From assembly GCA_027009865.1 (NCBI GenBank), contig JALVCR010000242.1, positions 1 through 23,987 of the forward strand: 23,987 nt of DNA. Reading direction: 5' to 3'. How positions within the stretch are numbered: position 1 is the stretch's first letter; each line of letters begins with the position of its first letter. The DNA is from Campylobacterales bacterium (GTDB lineage: Bacteria; Campylobacterota; Campylobacteria; Campylobacterales; JAADDG01). The notes beneath the pieces were generated by a model, which saw only the letters and a list, made by a program, of their open reading frames with translations, was not told the DNA's origin and did not search any database. A program made the translations under genes and the position numbers. Shown piece by piece: positions 22,930-23,987 of this stretch.

Positions 22930-23241
22930 ATGAGAAAGTTACTTTTCTTAATCGTTGCTATTGCAACAGCTGCATTTGCCGGAGAGGGTTCAGCAGCAGG
23001 CGAGACACTTAAAGCTTTTTCAGCATTGGGCGCTGGTGTTGGTTTAGGTTTGGCCGCATTAGGTGGCGCTATAGGTATGGGTAGCACAGCTGCCGCTACA
23101 ATTGCCGGAACTGCAAGAAATCCAGGTCTTGGCGGAAAATTGATGACTACAATGTTTATCGCCTTGGCTATGATAGAGGCGCAAGTTATTTATGCGTTGG
23201 TTGTAGCTTTGATTCTACTTTACGCAAATCCTTTTATGTAA
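22930..23241 (+). CDS. atpE: ATP synthase F0 subunit c
   Basis: The proteolipid that forms the rotating c-ring of ATP synthase. It has two membrane helices: 27-55 with the repeated glycines GAGVGLGLAALGGAIGMG, and 72-98, joined by the polar loop ARNPGL (62-67). The ion-binding carboxylate is Glu83 in AMIEAQVIY; the usual Na+-ligand pattern E-S-T is absent, so protons are the likely ion. The 103 residues exceed the typical 70-80 because of a signal-peptide-like N-terminus (1-17, ending AFA), as known in other Campylobacterota. The gene has its own promoter, leader and terminator and is isolated from the rest of the atp genes. Confidence 0.96.
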   Translation: MRKLLFLIVAIATAAFAGEGSAAGETLKAFSALGAGVGLGLAALGGAIGMGSTAAATIAGTARNPGLGGKLMTTMFIALAMIEAQVIYALVVALILLYANPFM

Positions 23242-23243
23242 AA

Positions 23244-23268
23244 AAAAGAGAGGTTTATCCTCTCTTTT
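23244..23268 (+). terminator. Rho-independent terminator of atpE
   Basis: A 10-bp stem AAAAGAGAGG / CCTCTCTTTT with loop TTTAT, directly after the atpE stop and ending in TTTT. The A-rich/T-rich ends make it usable in both directions. Confidence 0.9.
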
Positions 23269-23273
23269 AATAC

Positions 23274-23359
23274 GCGACGGTGGTGGAACTGGTAGACACG
23301 CTATCTTGAGGGGGTAGTGGCCTTCGGCCGTGCGGGTTCAAGTCCCGCCCGTCGCACCA
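23274..23359 (+). tRNA. trnL-GAG: tRNA-Leu (anticodon GAG)
   Basis: An 86-nt class-II tRNA. Acceptor stem GCGACGG (23274-23280) pairs with CCGTCGC (23349-23355), followed by discriminator A and an encoded CCA. The anticodon stem CTATC / GGTAG encloses TTGAGGG with anticodon GAG, read as Leu for CUC/CUU codons. A long variable arm with a TTCG loop and the TPsiC arm GTTCAAG support the class. It starts 4 nt after the atpE terminator and ends next to the ribF stop codon. Confidence 0.97.
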
Positions 23360-23987
23360 TCAATTTAAAATCTCTTTTGCCTTTTTGATATCTTTTGAAA
23401 TTTGTCTTTTTAGATCCTCTAAACTATCAAACTTTCTGTTTTCTCTTAAATACTCCTTGAAAATAATCTCTACTGTTTTAAAATCTTTTTCGTTGAAATT
23501 CTCTTTTAGAATATGAGTCTCTATTGAAAAGCTGTTATCTATCGTCTCTCTTTTTCCGATAAATGTTACAGAAGGATATAAATTTTCGTTTATTTTTGAA
23601 AAAGTGGCATAAACTCCCTCTTTTGGAAGAAGAAAGGAGCTATTTGATATATTTATGGTTGGATAGAGTTTTTTTCTTCCTATTCCAAGCCCCTTTATTA
23701 CTTTTCCAAAAATAGAGTAATCTCTTCCCAAAAGCTTATTTGCTGTTTTTAAATCGCCTTTTTTTATAAGCTCTCTTATTGTTTTTGAGTGAACCGAGAT
23801 ACCGTCTATTTTTATCTCTTCTATTATTTCTACCTCTCCGTCAAAAAGATTTTTTAAATCCTTTGCATAGTTTGCTCTGTTTTTACCAAATCTAAAATCA
23901 TATCCCACGATTATTTTTTTGAGATTTGGAAACTCATTTTTCAAAAGCTCTATAAACTCTTTTCCGTTTAGATTTCTTATTTTAAAT
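23360..23987 (-). CDS. ribF: Bifunctional riboflavin kinase / FAD synthetase, 5' end beyond the window
   Basis: Makes FMN from riboflavin and FAD from FMN. The frame is open to the right edge, so the N-terminal nucleotide-binding motifs are missing; about 209 codons remain. Seen are the end of the FAD-synthetase domain (KKIIVGYDFRFGKNR, then SVHSKTIRELIKKGDLKTANKLLGRDY) and the C-terminal riboflavin-kinase domain (GKVIKGLGIGRKKLYPTINI, then PKEGVYA and FSIETHIL). In the kinase motif, PTANI is written PTINI. The stop TGA (23362-23360) lies directly beside the convergent tRNA-Leu. An internal TTG at 23944 is not the start, because the protein match continues upstream (IRNLNGKEFIELL). Confidence 0.95.
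   Translation of the reverse strand, partial: FKIRNLNGKEFIELLKNEFPNLKKIIVGYDFRFGKNRANYAKDLKNLFDGEVEIIEEIKIDGISVHSKTIRELIKKGDLKTANKLLGRDYSIFGKVIKGLGIGRKKLYPTINISNSSFLLPKEGVYATFSKINENLYPSVTFIGKRETIDNSFSIETHILKENFNEKDFKTVEIIFKEYLRENRKFDSLEDLKRQISKDIKKAKEILN

Noticed and set aside
1..23987. Mobile elements, CRISPR arrays or foreign islands
   Set aside because: No transposase, integrase, spaced repeats or change of base composition seen by eye; all identifiable genes are core-type.

Overview
This AT-rich, gene-dense window looks like a chromosomal core segment of a Campylobacterota (epsilonproteobacterial) bacterium. The case rests on the gene set and proteins rather than on any marker gene: a ddl/murF pair with a membrane-anchored MurF, a structured RNA directly upstream of purD, an AtpE with an N-terminal signal-like extension, and a MlaD (MCE) protein with a long beta-rich C-terminus. 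Arg codons are mostly AGA. The genus cannot be fixed from this stretch; a free-living or vent-type member is plausible but unproven. No insertion sequence, prophage, CRISPR array or integration scar was seen.

Layout. 1-367 (-): 5' part of a secreted DUF4214-type protein running off the left edge. 483-2852 (+): M48 lipoprotein protease, ruvA, ddl. 2854-3159 (-): small unknown protein with no ribosome binding site. 3235-8476 (+): a tight run of alpha/beta hydrolase, acylphosphatase, murF, STE24-type membrane protease, prmC and a MlaF-type ABC ATPase. 8473-8916 (-): unknown protein, perhaps DUF721/DciA-like. 9043-14165 (+): a 38-residue LptM-like lipoprotein (too short for routine gene calling), nadB, nhaD, guaA and hemD. 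14166-14438: non-coding, holding a structured RNA of about 200 nt, best read as the Campylobacterota 6S RNA / 'purD motif'. 14439-22837 (+): purD, an RDD protein, lptD, mlaD, a J-domain mini-protein, a phosphoribosyltransferase-like protein and pnp. 22930-23241: atpE with its own promoter, a hairpin leader and a terminator. 23274-23359: tRNA-Leu(GAG). 23360-23987 (-): ribF, truncated by the right edge.

How the genes work together. The clearest theme is cell-envelope building: Ddl makes D-Ala-D-Ala and MurF adds it to the peptidoglycan precursor; LptD inserts LPS into the outer membrane and the LptM-like lipoprotein could help it mature; MlaF and MlaD are two parts of a phospholipid transporter, although they lie about 10 kb apart and no MlaE permease is in the window. 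The rest is housekeeping: purine synthesis (guaA, purD), NAD (nadB), FMN/FAD (ribF), haem (hemD), recombination (ruvA), translation termination (prmC), RNA decay (pnp), ATP synthase (atpE) and Na+/H+ exchange (nhaD). Many genes overlap by 1-23 nt, so translational coupling is likely.

Most interesting points: (1) MlaD appears to combine an inner-membrane anchor, an MCE domain, a long helical spacer and a beta-rich C-terminus that could be an outer-membrane barrel; (2) the RNA before purD has two exact copies of TCGGGTTT that can compete for the same partner strand; (3) an LptM-like micro-lipoprotein is hidden in front of nadB; (4) one minus-strand gene appears to be leaderless. No wholly unknown multi-gene system was found.
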